This document shows, one piece after another, positions 1 to 11,082 of a DNA stretch of 36,780 bases. This stretch comes from Sistotremastrum niveocremeum HHB9708. Lineage: Eukaryota > Basidiomycota > Agaricomycetes > Sistotremastrales > Sistotremastraceae. The stretch spans positions 1-36,780 of the forward strand of contig KV419476.1 of assembly GCA_001630475.1 (NCBI GenBank), written 5' to 3'. Every line of letters starts with the position of its first letter. The first letter of the stretch is position 1. The position numbers and the translations under genes are program-made. Under the pieces are notes generated by a model that was not told the DNA's origin, made no database searches, and saw nothing but the letters and a program-made list of their open reading frames with translations.

Positions 1-1747
1 TCTCCAGTTCCTGAGCATGACCGCTCATATGAACATGATCGGAGAGAATGTTATTCATATCGTCTATCCTCACATGACGCTGGCAGCTAGGACCATAGGC
101 CCCGTGCACAGCAGACTACATCTGGCAAACAATTTCCCACATCTCACCGTCCTAAATGGCACATCCAGCCATTATGAATGTGCGGAAGCCTGTCATCTTG
201 GAGATCGACATGCTCTTGATGATCGATCATTCCAAATTCCCATCGGCAAGCAGAACAAAGTCCGCCGTCTCTCCCGAAACATCTATTACGTTGATGGACT
301 GTTTTGTGATTATCAGCACTGTCCTGGTGATCGAAGAAACCCTCGAATAACTAATGAGGTGCATATACATGGTGCCTTATGCTGGAGTCTTCTCGCAGGC
401 CAGCGTGTACGCGAAACCTGCATGTTTGGTTATACTTAAGCCTACTTAATTAACTAGTCAGGCACAATGCCAAGAAGATTAAAATACATGTTCACGGTAT
501 ATATTCTCTCAACATCAAATCGTGCGCGTTGAAGAGTACTATCCCATAGGAGCTAGACGTTTCTCTTACCTGTATACACGTCCATAGGTCTTTGAGAACA
601 CCGCAACCCGTCCGATCTGCGCAGTTAACCGGAGAACCTCCTAGTTAATACAGCACCACGCTGGGGTGCTATGGTTTTAATTTGACTCTTATGAATCCGT
701 TCTCAATATGGTTTTTTATTAGCATCTGTCCATAGGCTTCAATAGGCGCAGAAGGGGAGGTCAGTATTTATTGTATTTTCCTCGCTAACTATTTATCTGT
801 TATATATAAGCTGAATTACGGCTCGCATTTCTAATAAATAATGAAAAATAAGGTATTCGCCCCCCCTGCATTAGCTTTTGGAGTTCGGTGACGAGTGGCT
901 ATGTTTGTAAGTGTTTATTGGAGTGGCGGACACCCAAGTACACGACGCGCTATGCCGGAGTTTGCGAAAGTCGCATGTCGGCACATTTTGCACCCCGCCG
1001 CGTCAAAATAGTTACTCTACACATAAAAAATGCCTTTTCCTACTACATGGAAGGAAAGACTGGGGCTCAACAACATGAAGCAACAACACGATTGATTGCT
1101 TAATGTGAGTCTGATTCTGGATTCCGGTGTAGGTTAGTTACCTACGCTGGCTCGGTTTTGTGGATGGATTAAAAAAAAAGGTTCTGATTTGGAGAAAAAG
1201 GGTAAGAGGCTGGACACAGACGCCTCAGATCCTGGTCATTAAATGCTGAGATTCAACATAAGAGGGGTACAGATATCCCAGAGCTGATAGAAGATGGAGT
1301 TGGTTGATTTAAATCGGAAGTTGGCGTTAATTAATGGATGCTTGTTCGCTGGCGAAAATGAAAGTTGGTTACTAAGAGAGATAAAAGTAATATTATTAAA
1401 AATAACCGTGGCACCCTGAGTGAATAGTAGGTCTGAGGTCAACGCCTGCTCATTCTAAATAGTATTGGTTTAGGGTAAGTGGAGTGGAAACAGTGCGTCA
1501 GGACAGAACTCCTCGGATAGCCCATTGACCAAGTGGAGAGAACTCACTTAAGAGAGGCATCAGTGGTATGGATGATATTAATCATACATGTCAATGATGT
1601 CTCAATTTGGAGTGTATTGAAAATGTCAACGTACGTCAACTTTTTCGGTATATTTTCCAGACAAAGAGTGGACTTGTTCACAAGATCTAATGGGTGAAAG
1701 ATTGGCACCCCAGTAAGAGAGGTTATGCTACATAAGCAACAATTATG
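1..1747. other. Unrecognised sequence left of the foldback; no supported gene
   Basis: There are open stretches (for example 17-439 and 888-1103 on the plus strand), but none carries a domain I recognise. Their composition (clusters of H, R and C, little hydrophobic patterning) is what chance translation gives. The stretch is AT-richer than the transposon genes to the right. It may be the inside of a larger insertion, because the copia reading frame is cut abruptly at 2610 and neither the missing copia part nor the Plavaka N-terminus appears here. Confidence 0.5.
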
Positions 1748-2187
1748 CCTGGGTAATTAATATCCAGGTGCTCATGTGCATGCCCTTAGACATGGACTAG
1801 GCATCCAGAGATTGATGGTAACAACTTCCCTGGCTTTACACTCCTGAGTTCAATGTGCAGACAGCTACTTCTCTTTATTCTCTGTGTGTCTGCTCACCAT
1901 CCCAGCACCTCCTAAATGCCCACTTCCGCCTCTTTGGTTCAAGTTCAGCTCCTTTTTGTTTCTGGAGTGTCACCATCCATGTGGCAGAACTTAAATCGAC
2001 GAGGCAAAAGTAGGGGTTTTTGAGGTGCTGGGATTGTGGGCAAACACACAGAGAATAAGGATAAGTAGCTGTTTGCACATTGGACTCAGGAGTGTAAATC
2101 CAGGGAGGCTGTTATCATCGCTCTCTGGATGCCTAGTCCATGTCTACTTCAGGGCAGGCACATGTGCACATGTATATTATTAGGCGG
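1748..2187. repeat. Foldback element: long imperfect inverted repeat
   Basis: Two arms of roughly 200 bases (about 1748-1955 and 1985-2187) are imperfect inverted copies around a loop of about 30 bases. Matching landmarks include GACATGGACTAGGCATCCAG (1789 onward) against its complement near 2130-2150, and CCCAGCACCTC (about 1902-1912) against GAGGTGCTGGG near 2020-2030. The element has no coding capacity. It looks like a MITE or foldback transposon; a target duplication is not clear (AACAATTAT-like on the left, GACAATATTA on the right). If transcribed it would form a long hairpin RNA. Confidence 0.7.
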
Positions 2188-2610
2188 CGACAATATTAGA
2201 ACGCAATTGACCATGGAGTTGCTTTCCCTGTTTGAGCTCAAGCAACGAGAATCAATTCCTGCCTTTAGAAGTTTAGTATCTTTGTTATCTTAACCTTATA
2301 TAGATCAGTAAGTTGGCTGCGCTTCAGAAAATTTAAGCTGCTATTTTCGCTATTTCCTGCTATTTTAGCGCTATTCTGGCTGAAAAATTTTACATTAGCA
2401 GGAAAATAACCTAAATAGTCTATAGCACCCGTCCTGATTTTTTCTGAGTACACCTGTGCGCTCAGAAGTCAAATTTGCTGATTTTTTTTTTGGCAGCCAC
2501 TGTAACCATACGGATACTCCTATCTTCTAGACATTTTTTCCTAATTTTGGTATCACTACTCCACATCCGCTCCAGCCTCTCGTACTGCCGGGTCCCGGCC
2601 ACACCCTCTA
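2188..2610. other. Non-coding stretch abutting the broken copia ORF
   Basis: No gene is seen. From about 2335 to 2400 there is a run of near-repeats of GCTATTTT/GCTATTTC followed by an AT-rich tract. The right end, read on the minus strand from 2610, starts TAGAGGGTGTGGCCGGGAC and contains the palindrome CCGGGACCCGG. Other insertions in this window also begin with TAG and also create the stop codon of the gene they enter, so this may be the terminus of a further inserted element whose other end is outside the window. Confidence 0.35.
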
Positions 2611-4221
2611 GTGCCATAGGAGAAGCTCTTCGCCTCCGACGGCAGCGAGCGCAATGGGCTCAACACTTTTGATAATGTTTGCACGTAGGATGTACAAGGA
2701 ACCGTACGCCTCTCCGACTGCAATATCATTGTTGTTGCTATCGAAGAATCGGACTCGTTGGTTGTGGAACGTGGTTCCGTATCCCAAACGGTCCAGAGAA
2801 CGAATTGAGATAAGATTCGCCGCGCAATCTGGCGCATAGAAGACATTGGTAAGCTTGATTTCTCGATTTGTTGAGTCCCAATGGAAGTCGGCATTGATGG
2901 TTCCTTTCCCGAGTGCGTAGAAGGAGCCGTGATCGGCTGTACTGAAGGATTGTGCGACTCCGAATTCCGTGTAGGAATCAAACATGGTCTTGTCATTGCA
3001 GATGGCATGCGTCGCTCCTGAATCGACAACCCAAACAGAGTTGGTGTTTGGATTGCCGGATACGGCAAGTGCGGCTAGATCCGGCATTTCCATAAACGTC
3101 ATCCAAACAACCTTAGCGTCGGCTAAATTGGGCGCTTGGTTCCTGATCCGAGATCCCGGGGCGCTCGGCTGAATCGAGTTTAAAGAATTCCTCGATATAG
3201 CCGTGCCGAGATTGCCGGTGTTGGCGGAGCCCGAACCGATTACGTTTATGGACGCAGCCGGTTTCTCGGTTCCGCCACCGGCCTGAGGACGTTGACGAGG
3301 CCCTTGGCCTTCTGCTCCTCCACCAGGTGCCCAGCAATTTGCTGCGACGTGACCGTTCCGTTTGCAATTGTGGCAAACGAGAGACGGATTCTTCAAGGTG
3401 CGTCCTCGGCGATTTGAGTTCCAGGGCTGAGAGTTGGTAGCAGGTGGTTGGCCGTTCGATGAAGACTGAATACCGGTATGTTTGATGAACTGGTTCGTGG
3501 TCGGCTGCTGACGTGTGTATAGTGCGAGTGCGTCACTATTATTCACGTATACCCCCTCCGCTACCAACGACTCCTCTTCCGCCATCAACCGATCGATGAC
3601 CTTGTCAGGAGATGTCTCGGAGCGACAGAGTTGTGCTATCGGCCTCCACGAATTCGGTAAGCACCGAATCAGTCTCATCGCATGAGAGACATCGCTGATC
3701 ACATCGCCCATATTCTTCAGCTTGTAACGAAGATGATTGAGCTTGTCGATATGAGCTCGCATGGAAGTTCCTTCGACGTAGAACAGGTTGTCGTAGGTAT
3801 GACGGATGGAGGCGAGCTTGTCGGGATTTTGGGACTCGAAATGCGAAAGTAGGGCCGACCAGATGGCTGCGGCGCCTTTCGCGTCGTAAAGGAGGGACGA
3901 TTTTTCGTCTGAAATGCAGTGGATGAGTTGTGCCTCCGCTGCGTCATTCTTGTCATCCCAGATGGACCATTCGATTGACAATTTGTCAACAGGTTCCTTT
4001 TCGATGCCGAGGGTCAAATTGGCGAGACCCCGGTCTTTAAGAGTGGACTGCATATTCCACTTCCATGTGACCCAATTGTCATCAGTGAGCTTCGTGATCA
4101 ATCGAAACTTGTGAATGTGATGCTTGGGTGTTTTCAGGTACGCCGGAACTTCCGTGAGAGGGCTTAATTGTTGAGTGCCGCCAATGGTGGGGCTTCCAGG
4201 GCTCGAAGATGAGTCCGCCAT
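2608..4221 (-). CDS. Ty1/copia Gag-protease polyprotein, truncated in the GAG-pre-integrase region
   Basis: This 537-residue ORF is the N-terminal part of a copia polyprotein. The first ~230 residues match the copia Gag region (UBN2-like, with W-rich segments such as NWVTWKWNMQ). A CX2CX4HX4C zinc knuckle (CHNCKRNGHVAANC) lies near residue 285 and binds RNA. The aspartic protease motif DSGATHAIC is near residue 400. The frame stops right after LLLWH, where the GAG-pre-integrase motif normally continues into integrase and reverse transcriptase; those domains are absent. The ATG is preceded by a ~250-base leader, the primer site and the 5' LTR, all in the expected order on the minus strand. No internal frameshift is seen, so truncation looks recent and caused by a rearrangement or insertion at 2610. 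Confidence 0.88.
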   Translation of the reverse strand: MADSSSSPGSPTIGGTQQLSPLTEVPAYLKTPKHHIHKFRLITKLTDDNWVTWKWNMQSTLKDRGLANLTLGIEKEPVDKLSIEWSIWDDKNDAAEAQLIHCISDEKSSLLYDAKGAAAIWSALLSHFESQNPDKLASIRHTYDNLFYVEGTSMRAHIDKLNHLRYKLKNMGDVISDVSHAMRLIRCLPNSWRPIAQLCRSETSPDKVIDRLMAEEESLVAEGVYVNNSDALALYTRQQPTTNQFIKHTGIQSSSNGQPPATNSQPWNSNRRGRTLKNPSLVCHNCKRNGHVAANCWAPGGGAEGQGPRQRPQAGGGTEKPAASINVIGSGSANTGNLGTAISRNSLNSIQPSAPGSRIRNQAPNLADAKVVWMTFMEMPDLAALAVSGNPNTNSVWVVDSGATHAICNDKTMFDSYTEFGVAQSFSTADHGSFYALGKGTINADFHWDSTNREIKLTNVFYAPDCAANLISIRSLDRLGYGTTFHNQRVRFFDSNNNDIAVGEAYGSLYILRANIIKSVEPIALAAVGGEELLLWH

Positions 4222-4469
4222 GCTTTCGAAATGCGAAAGAGCTGATGATATGATATAGAAGGCTTACGACGACGAAGGGCAGCTAAAAAAGCTTCGTCGA
4301 TTTTGAAGAAGACGCTCAAGTCTAGCCCGGCCGAGGCTATTTGATGACGAGAGTGCGGGATACCAAGCGACGGTACCGACGAGGATAATCAACGGTCAAC
4401 GCTGATTAGAATGAGATCTACGAGGGAGATCTGCTTGAAGACTGTTAAAGGTATGTGGTGCCTAGAACA

Positions 4470-4484
4470 GTGGTGCTGATAACG
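4470..4484 (-). other. Copia primer-binding site
   Basis: Immediately inside the LTR the minus strand reads CGTTATCAGCACCA. It resembles the internal (half-tRNA) primer sites used by copia elements, rather than a 3'-terminal TGGT-type site. Which tRNA primes is not resolved. Confidence 0.55.
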
Positions 4485-4880
4485 TGTTGAGAATATATGA
4501 CAGTCTTGTGATGAGTTTTGAGTGAGAGAAGGTTGTGACCACAATATGGGGGCGAATAATGCGATAATATTCGAGTAGACTACGCTGGTCTTTTATACAT
4601 GTAGTAGGATAAATTAATCTACTTCGCATAAACAAGAAAGGAGGTCAAAAGGAGTGAAAACAGGAGAAAATAGGGGAAATGGCCGCTAGGAGCCCGAGGT
4701 CCATATGGACAAGTTATTAGGGGAAAGGAGATCGCAATATTTACGAGAATAGACAATGAAGAAACAGGAGAACATAGGAGAGAAAGTGCGAACAAAGTCG
4801 CAAGAAAAGGAGAAGAGAAAATAGATTAATGATCGCACCGATCTTTCTCGAGGAGTCTCGGAACTCCTAATAATCCAACA
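4485..4880 (-). repeat. Copia 5' LTR (396 bp)
   Basis: The minus strand starts TGTTGGATTATTAGGAG and ends TATTCTCAACA, giving the inverted TGTTG...CAACA termini of an LTR. A TATA box (TATAAAAG, complement of 4590-4597) lies about 105 bases from its 3' end, as expected for the promoter that starts genomic RNA. The ends are fixed on one side by the primer site and on the other by in-frame Plavaka codons starting at 4881. No second copy is in the window. Confidence 0.8.
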
Positions 4881-7749
4881 GAGGGCTGGAAAGAAGCACC
4901 GCTGAACATTTCCATACCACTCGGCGCACCATTATCTGCGGACTACACTGTTCCGGGCCTTCGTCATCGGAGCATAGTCGACATCATCAAGAGGGTCCTC
5001 ACCACTGATCCAAACGCCGAGAACTTCCATCTTTATCCACATAAACAACACTACACGAAGCCTGGGACCAATACGACCGAACGAGTCTATGGAGACATTT
5101 TCTCGTCAGACTCTTTTATTCGAGCACATGAAGACTTGCAGAAGTTGCCTGGCGAACCTGGATGTGATCTAGAGCGTGTTGTCATTGGATTACAGTTTTG
5201 GTCGGACGCTACTGTGCTCACCAATTTTGGCTCTGCCAAATTGTGGCCAGTATACATGTCTCTTGGCAATCAAAATAAGTATGAGCGGAACAGCCCGCTT
5301 GAGAATGCAGCACACGATGTTGCACATATACCATTTGTGAGTGCTCAATGCCCCTCACTTCATCTGCGAGTCACACCGTTTATATTTGTACCAGCTGCCG
5401 GACAACGTCAAGGATTTTATTCTGCGTAAAACGGGTAAATCAGCGAAAGGGCCTGTTCTCACACACTGTCGCCGAGAGCTGTTCCATCAAACTTGGACTA
5501 CACTTCTGGATGATGAATTTCTGGCAGCTTATCAGCATGGAATGGTCATCAAGTTTGCCGATGGTGTCACTCGACGTGCCTTTCCACGTATATTGACCTA
5601 CTCAGCTGATTATCCAGAGAAGTGTGTTTTTGCTGTGCTCTTCCAGACATCATTCTGATACCGTTGTGCAGAGTCCTCATTGCTACCATTCGAGACCTCG
5701 GTCTGTGCCCTTGCCCTCGGTGCACGGTGAAGAAGGCCGATATTGGCCAGCTTGGAACCGATGCTGATGCCAAAAAACGGCACGAAGACACTCGCCGCAA
5801 TGATGCCCAATATCGCAATCGTGTCAAAGCGAGTCGACGAGAAGTGTACGATCGAGGAAAGGCAGTGAACAGTGCCGCGGTCGATGCTTTCTTGAAAGAA
5901 TTTTCCGAAGTGCCTACCAACGTGAGCTCTTCTCGTATGAAATCTCCTGCATCACTCAAGCCAAGCAGAATGCTTTTCTCCAACGTCTTGGCCCTCATGG
6001 ATTCGATGTTTTCAAGATGTTGGTGGTTGATCTCCTGCACGAGTTTGAAATTGGAGAATGGAAGACATTTCTGGCTCACCTGATCCGCATTCTCACTACC
6101 CTCGGCGAGGATAAGATCAGCGAGTTAGATGATCGGTACGTTAGTTCTCGTATCTATCGCACCAATGCTGACCGCAATCATGCACTCCAGATATCGGAAA
6201 GTCCCTCCCTTTGGACGAGATACGATTAGGAGCTTTGCCGACAATGTATCTGAGATGAAGAGACTTGCGGCCAGAGACTACGAGGATATATTGCAGGTAT
6301 GCACATGGAACATATCTGCGCAGGTCCTACGATTGATGAATGACTCCTTAGTGTGCCATTCCTTGCTTTGAAGGTCTATTCGACGAGCCACATGACGCCG
6401 ACATTCAGTCACTATTATTCGCCTTCGCTGACTGGCATTCCCTCGCCAAATTGCGCTTACACACTGACACCACCCTGGATTATCTCGACATTGCTACCAA
6501 GAATCTTGCCAAACTCCTTCGTCACTTCGTCGAGCACACATGCCCCGCTTTCACAGCCTTCGAAACACCCCGAGAAGCCAGCAAACGTGCTCGCGCCGCC
6601 GCTCAACAGCAAACTGGCCTCCATACCGCTCCAACGACGACCTCCACGACTCGAAAGCCTGTCATTTACCACCTACTTCGCATTAAATTGCATGCATTAG
6701 GAGATTATGTTGCTCACATTCGAGAGTTCGGAACCACAGATAACTATGACACCCGAATTGTACGTCCCCTTTGCCGCTCATGATCCAATAGCAGATCCTG
6801 ATTGTGCTGCAACAAGGGTGAAGCCCGTCATCGTCAAAAGAAACAACAATTCAAACGGACAAACTTCCGGAATTTTGAAAGCCAAATTGCCCTTCAGACC
6901 CTGTTGCAGGAAAACATCGAGATCGTCAGCCATCGGGTGGAAAAGGTACTGGGATCGATTGCGGAAGAAGAAGAGTCAGCACCGCGGGAGCCCATTGTCT
7001 CCGGCCCCACCGTTCTCTCAATGCCCGCTCCCTCCATCTCGCTCGCCCCGGATGTGGAGGAGACATTCCCTGACAACACCAGATACGGCATCAGCTCCTT
7101 TTCCAAGCAAAGACTGAACATTTCCAAGTTTTACCAGGATCATAAGGACGATCCTGCCTTGAGGGCATGTCAACCTGGCTCCATCTCATTGTTCCGATCA
7201 CACTGACTTCATCCATAGGATTTCCGAGCTCAATTGAACGATCACGTACTCTCACGCCTCCGCTCTGACAACTACAACTGGGACGAACTTCGCTTCCCTC
7301 CTGAAGAAATGCAATACCTCGACATTCACAAGGATTCTCTTCATGTCCATCAAACTCTCCAGATAAACTATACCTCATACGACCTTCAACGAGGGCGAGA
7401 CTCCATTAAGCCATACCTTGAATTCAAGCCCTCAAAAATTGTTTCCAACAACGCCCCCCGCTGTCATATCATGCTTTCAGCGCGCGAAGGGGAAGCCGCT
7501 GATGGAACACAGACTGCTCACTCATTCTGGTATGCTCAAGTGCTCGCAATATTCCACGTTATGGCTCGGGACCGACTCGGCTCATCCTCTGAGCACCGCC
7601 GGATTGATCTGGTATGGGTCCGTTGGCTGGGACTCGAGCAGGAAAGCCAAGGCAGTTTCAAAGCGAAGAGATTGCAGAAGGTCGGATTTGTTCCACAAGC
7701 CCCGGATGTCGCTCTCGCCGCACAAGTTATGGCTAAGGATGTCAGACAA
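4881..7749 (+). CDS. Plavaka transposase, exons 1-8 (N-terminally truncated by copia, C-terminally split)
   Basis: Predicted exons are 4881-5336, 5395-5621, 5672-5921, 5969-6135, 6191-6296, 6352-6759, 6817-7164 and 7219-7749; splicing keeps one frame without internal stops. Family hallmarks appear in order: LQFWSDAT and WPVYMSLGNQNKY, an HCRREL segment, SADYPEK followed by the cysteine motif CPCPRC, DLLHEFEIGEW, and GRDTIRSFADNVSEMKRLA. Introns are 47-58 bases with GT-AG ends, except the seventh (7165-7218), which begins GC. The product is expected to bind the element ends and cut DNA in the nucleus. The first codons kept (EGWKEAP) follow directly after the copia LTR, so the N-terminal zinc-finger region usual for the family is missing. 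Frame 7741-7749 (VRQ) is repeated at 10468-10476, where the gene resumes. Confidence 0.88.
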
Positions 7750-10467
7750 TCAGGGCCAAAGGCCACAGATGATAGTGTATACTCGCTGGCCTGATTGTAA
7801 GTCGTACTACTATAGTGGATTGTATGGATTGTCACGACGACTATATGGATTGTCATACGAGGCCTCCTATGAATATAAAGGTGTATTTTTGCGATTATTG
7901 ATGATTATGAGTATCTGGGATGATTATTATATGATAAATACCCAAGATATTCATTATTTCCATATATTTTCATATCCAGGGAACCACTGGGCCGTTCAGG
8001 GACATATGGGTACCGTTCTGATCGGGGAAGCGAGGAGAAGGCAAATATGGCATCAGATGACCAAACAAATACAAATAAACAACGAAAATAGGGTGCAGGT
8101 GATCCAGAAGCGGATTTTCAGCCCCGTTTCAACCGTGCAGGTATTGGGGGCAGGTTTGGAGCAAATATATGCAAACAAAGGGTCCAAGGGACATCATAGG
8201 TGATTCGGAGAGCATTTTGCGGTCCCAAAACAGTGGCGCAGTCTGTTTTGGCATATTCTGGCATTCTGGGCCCCCCGGGGGCGTTTTTGGGATTTGGGGC
8301 ACATATTTAGGTGTTTCTGGAAGCATTTTGACAGCTCTTTCCAATGGAGCCATCAGCTTCCATTTTTGGGCATCCAGGGCCCCTGTAGGGCTGTTCTCCT
8401 GCATTTGGGCATTGCCAGGCATGCAGGTGGCCTAAAATGGATAATTGGGGTTATTTGGGCCACCCATGCACCAATTTTGCTGCTTGCATGGCCCAGGAAC
8501 CTGGTAGCAGCCCCCCCTGCTTGGGGGGGACCTGATTCCACACACAGGGGGCATCCTGCACATGCTCTGGGTATTCCATGCTCATACATACCCCTTTACT
8601 GCCCCTCTGAGCCACTTTGCACCCGCCTCTCTCCTTTGCCTCAGCCAGGGCTTGTTTCTGCTCAATCACCCATTTGCCATATGCAGGAGCATTGCTGAGG
8701 GCATGGTGGTAGGTCATACAGTGCAGACACTCTCTAGTACCACTCTGACAGAGTATAGGCCCTCCATGATAAGTCTACACCTCTCTGAACTGCCCTTTTG
8801 CACCTGTGAAACCAGTATCTGAAATTTGTAGACCCAGGAAAAAATGCTGTACCCTTGGTACTCTGTCAGTGTGTACCTATCAAATCTATGTACCCTCTGT
8901 CAGTTAGATCAAGTCAATAGCATGTCTGGTTCTCCTGATATTGATTTATCTTTGCTGGATATTTGACGGACATGTGGATACATGAATAAATTGTTTGACC
9001 AACTGAGGCTTTATCTGTGGGAAGGTATATATGCCTCCAAAGCACTGACAGACTTTGAAGCTATTTGGTTCAGTCCCTGGGCCTCGAGAAATTAAACAAA
9101 TGTAATAATTCTGAGAAAGAACAGTGAATATCTCAGGAACCAGAACAGCTATTGAAAATCTGTAAATGGATTCGAACTCTACTCAAAAAATGGCACATTT
9201 AATATTTTGGGGTATTTTGGGACTTTGGGAATTGAACACAAAGTACCTCAAAATGACCAGATCCCAACAGAGAGTTGCATGTGGTTCAAGCCAGGTATCC
9301 TTGTCAGGGAGTAAACTTGGGGTAACAAAACTTCAAGTATATGTTGGATGAGTGTCAGAGACATGTTCCATGACCTCATATGTGTGCCCAGTGACCCATA
9401 CAGGTGTCCAGAAAATCAGAATTGTTCAAAACTGTCTGATTTATGGAGAGTGCATTTCAAAAGCTATTGACCTGAATTAAAGTGCTACAGCTCACAAAAA
9501 ATGCAGACTCCAACATATATGTCCACCAGACCCACTGCCCCAGTGGACCCTGGTCAGGAACACTGTTATTCCCCAGAATATTCCAGGACTGTCTGGGTAT
9601 ATATCTGGCTGGTATTCTGGTGTCATATTGAGTCCAGTATATATATATTGCTCAATAGACAGGGGTCAGGTAACCATGTGGGTGCCCTGAGTGAATATGT
9701 GGGGATATATGAGTATATTCCAGATGTGAAAAAAAAAATTCAATATCTCAAGTCCCTGGCCTGCAAATGCCAAAATACCCCCCAGGAGCCGGCGATAAAA
9801 AAATGAAAAGTGTGGGAAAGGGTCTAGGAAGGGTCCAAAGGGTTCCCAGAAGCTACCCCAATGCCCCTGGATCAATATTACTACCAATATATGCTATTTA
9901 ATGCCAGGGAAGCAGTAGAAGGCCCTGGCTGGCCTGGAATCTGCCTCAATGGGTGTATATGCCTGGGTAGTGGACCCTGATATGCAGAATCACATGAAAT
10001 GGTGGTCACCATTGAATTCTCCTCAAAAATCCGCTTCCGGCAAGTATATATGGTATTTTTCATTTTTGTTTGGTCTTGTTTGGTCCTTATGACGTCACGG
10101 TTGGATTCTCCTTGAAAATCCGCTTCTAATGATACCCATATGTCCCTGAACAGGCCCCTGGATCTGGAGATACAAAAAAATCAATTATATTCGAATATAT
10201 TGGGTATTTATCATCCCATGAATATTTTGGTGAATTTTCCGAATTTATTTGGATTATATTCACCCAGTTATCATATCAGATCATCCCAGGGCCCAATATT
10301 CACCAATATATGGCCAATATATTGCTAGAAGGCGTTGTATGACAAGCCCTGGAGTCGTCGTACAATCCTACAATCCCCTATATACTATCATACTATCCCT
10401 ATAGGCCGATAGTCATACAATTCCCCCATACAGAATACACTATCATACAGGGCCTCTGGCCAGTATA
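7750..10467. mobile_element. Non-autonomous DNA transposon with long TIRs, 9-bp TSD, inside Plavaka exon 8
   Basis: The 2718-bp insert is flanked by a perfect 9-bp direct repeat GTCAGACAA (7741-7749 and 10468-10476). Its ends are inverted copies: left GGCCAAAGGCC...GATAGTGTAT, right (complement) GGCCAGAGGCC...GATAGTGTAT. Similarity continues for several hundred bases; GTTCAGGGACATATGGGTA near 7994 is found inverted near 10130-10150. The interior (8160-10000) has no recognisable transposase and only chance ORFs. A 9-bp duplication with long TIRs is typical of Mutator-like elements; a hAT assignment is also possible because the left end reads CAGGG. It is non-autonomous either way. Confidence 0.82.
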
Positions 10468-10476
10468 GTCAGACAA

Positions 10477-10998
10477 CTACAGCCATATGCCCTGCTCGCC
10501 GATCCAGATGCTCTCGCCGCCTTCGGTTTTGTGGACCCAGCTGATATACTGCGTGGCGCACACCTTATACCATCATTCGCTCAAGGTCGCCGTCACGATT
10601 TGTTTGGAATGGAAGTGCGTTCTGCCGTACAACCTCCTGATGGCGATTATCAGTATTTTTCCGTGAACCAGTGAGTCCCCGTCGTATAAGCGGAAGAATA
10701 TCACTGACTTTGATTCAGGTTCGTTGACCGAGACATGGCGATGCGATACCGAGGAGGAGGAGTCGGTCATCTGGATCCAGCGCAAAGTATAACGCTGGAG
10801 CTGGATACTTTCGACGAGGAGCTGTCCCAGTTACCCATGGCTCATTCTGGCAACAACTCTGGAGGTGGTGAAGACGAGGCCTCCGAACGCGAAGCACTTG
10901 ATGCAGACGACGTACCATCAGATTCGGACGAAGAGAGGGCCGAGATAGATGAGGAAGCACAGGAGACTACAGGTGCTCCCTGGGATGTCGAAGAATAA
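10477..10998 (+). CDS. Plavaka transposase C-terminal exons (continuation of the gene at 4881)
   Basis: After the second copy of the 9-bp duplication the Plavaka frame resumes with AAFGFVDPADILRGAHLIPSF, a conserved C-terminal block. It continues to 10670, then a 48-base intron (10671-10718, GTGAGT...TTCAG), then exon 10719-10998, which opens with the family motif FVDRDMAMRY and GGGVGH. The tail is acidic (D/E-rich) and stops with TAA at 10998. Joined to the eight exons to the left, the surviving transposase would be 988 residues with no stop, so the gene was intact downstream of the copia site when the 7750-10467 element arrived. Confidence 0.85.
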
Positions 10999-11082
10999 GG
11001 TGCGTGTGAGAATATTATGTGCTATCAAGGCATCATCAGGCTCATCCAATATCTCGTTTACAGGCTCTCCTTGTCTCTGAAC

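Larger units (their letters stand above)
2611..4880 (-). mobile_element. 5' portion of a Ty1/copia LTR retrotransposon, inserted in the Plavaka gene
   Basis: On the minus strand the order is LTR (4880-4485), primer-binding site, leader, Gag-protease ORF, then an abrupt end. The base after the LTR (4881) is already in-frame Plavaka coding sequence, so the element entered that gene. The 3' LTR, integrase, RT and RNase H are missing from the window. The matching 5-bp duplication and the Plavaka N-terminus must lie beyond the left edge or are lost. Confidence 0.8.
4881..11075 (+). mobile_element. Plavaka (CACTA-related) DNA transposon remnant
   Basis: This is the body of a Plavaka-type element carrying a single intron-rich transposase gene. 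Its 5' part is lost to the copia insertion at 4880. Its coding region is split by the element at 7750-10467. Its 3' flank is split by a 300-bp MITE at 11083. I could not locate the terminal CACT-type inverted repeats; the right end may lie anywhere from the stop at 10998 to about 11.6 kb. Confidence 0.75.

Noticed and set aside
17-439. 140-codon ORF at the left edge
   Set aside because: No domain, an H/C/R-rich composition, and an overlapping frame equally open. Not enough to call a gene.
2556-3376. ORFs overlapping the copia ORF in other frames on both strands
   Set aside because: They are shadows of the copia Gag-protease frame, which carries all recognisable motifs.
8129-8822. Several 80-130 codon ORFs in the 7750-10467 element
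   Set aside because: They overlap one another on both strands in G/C-tract sequence and have no motifs. The element appears non-coding.
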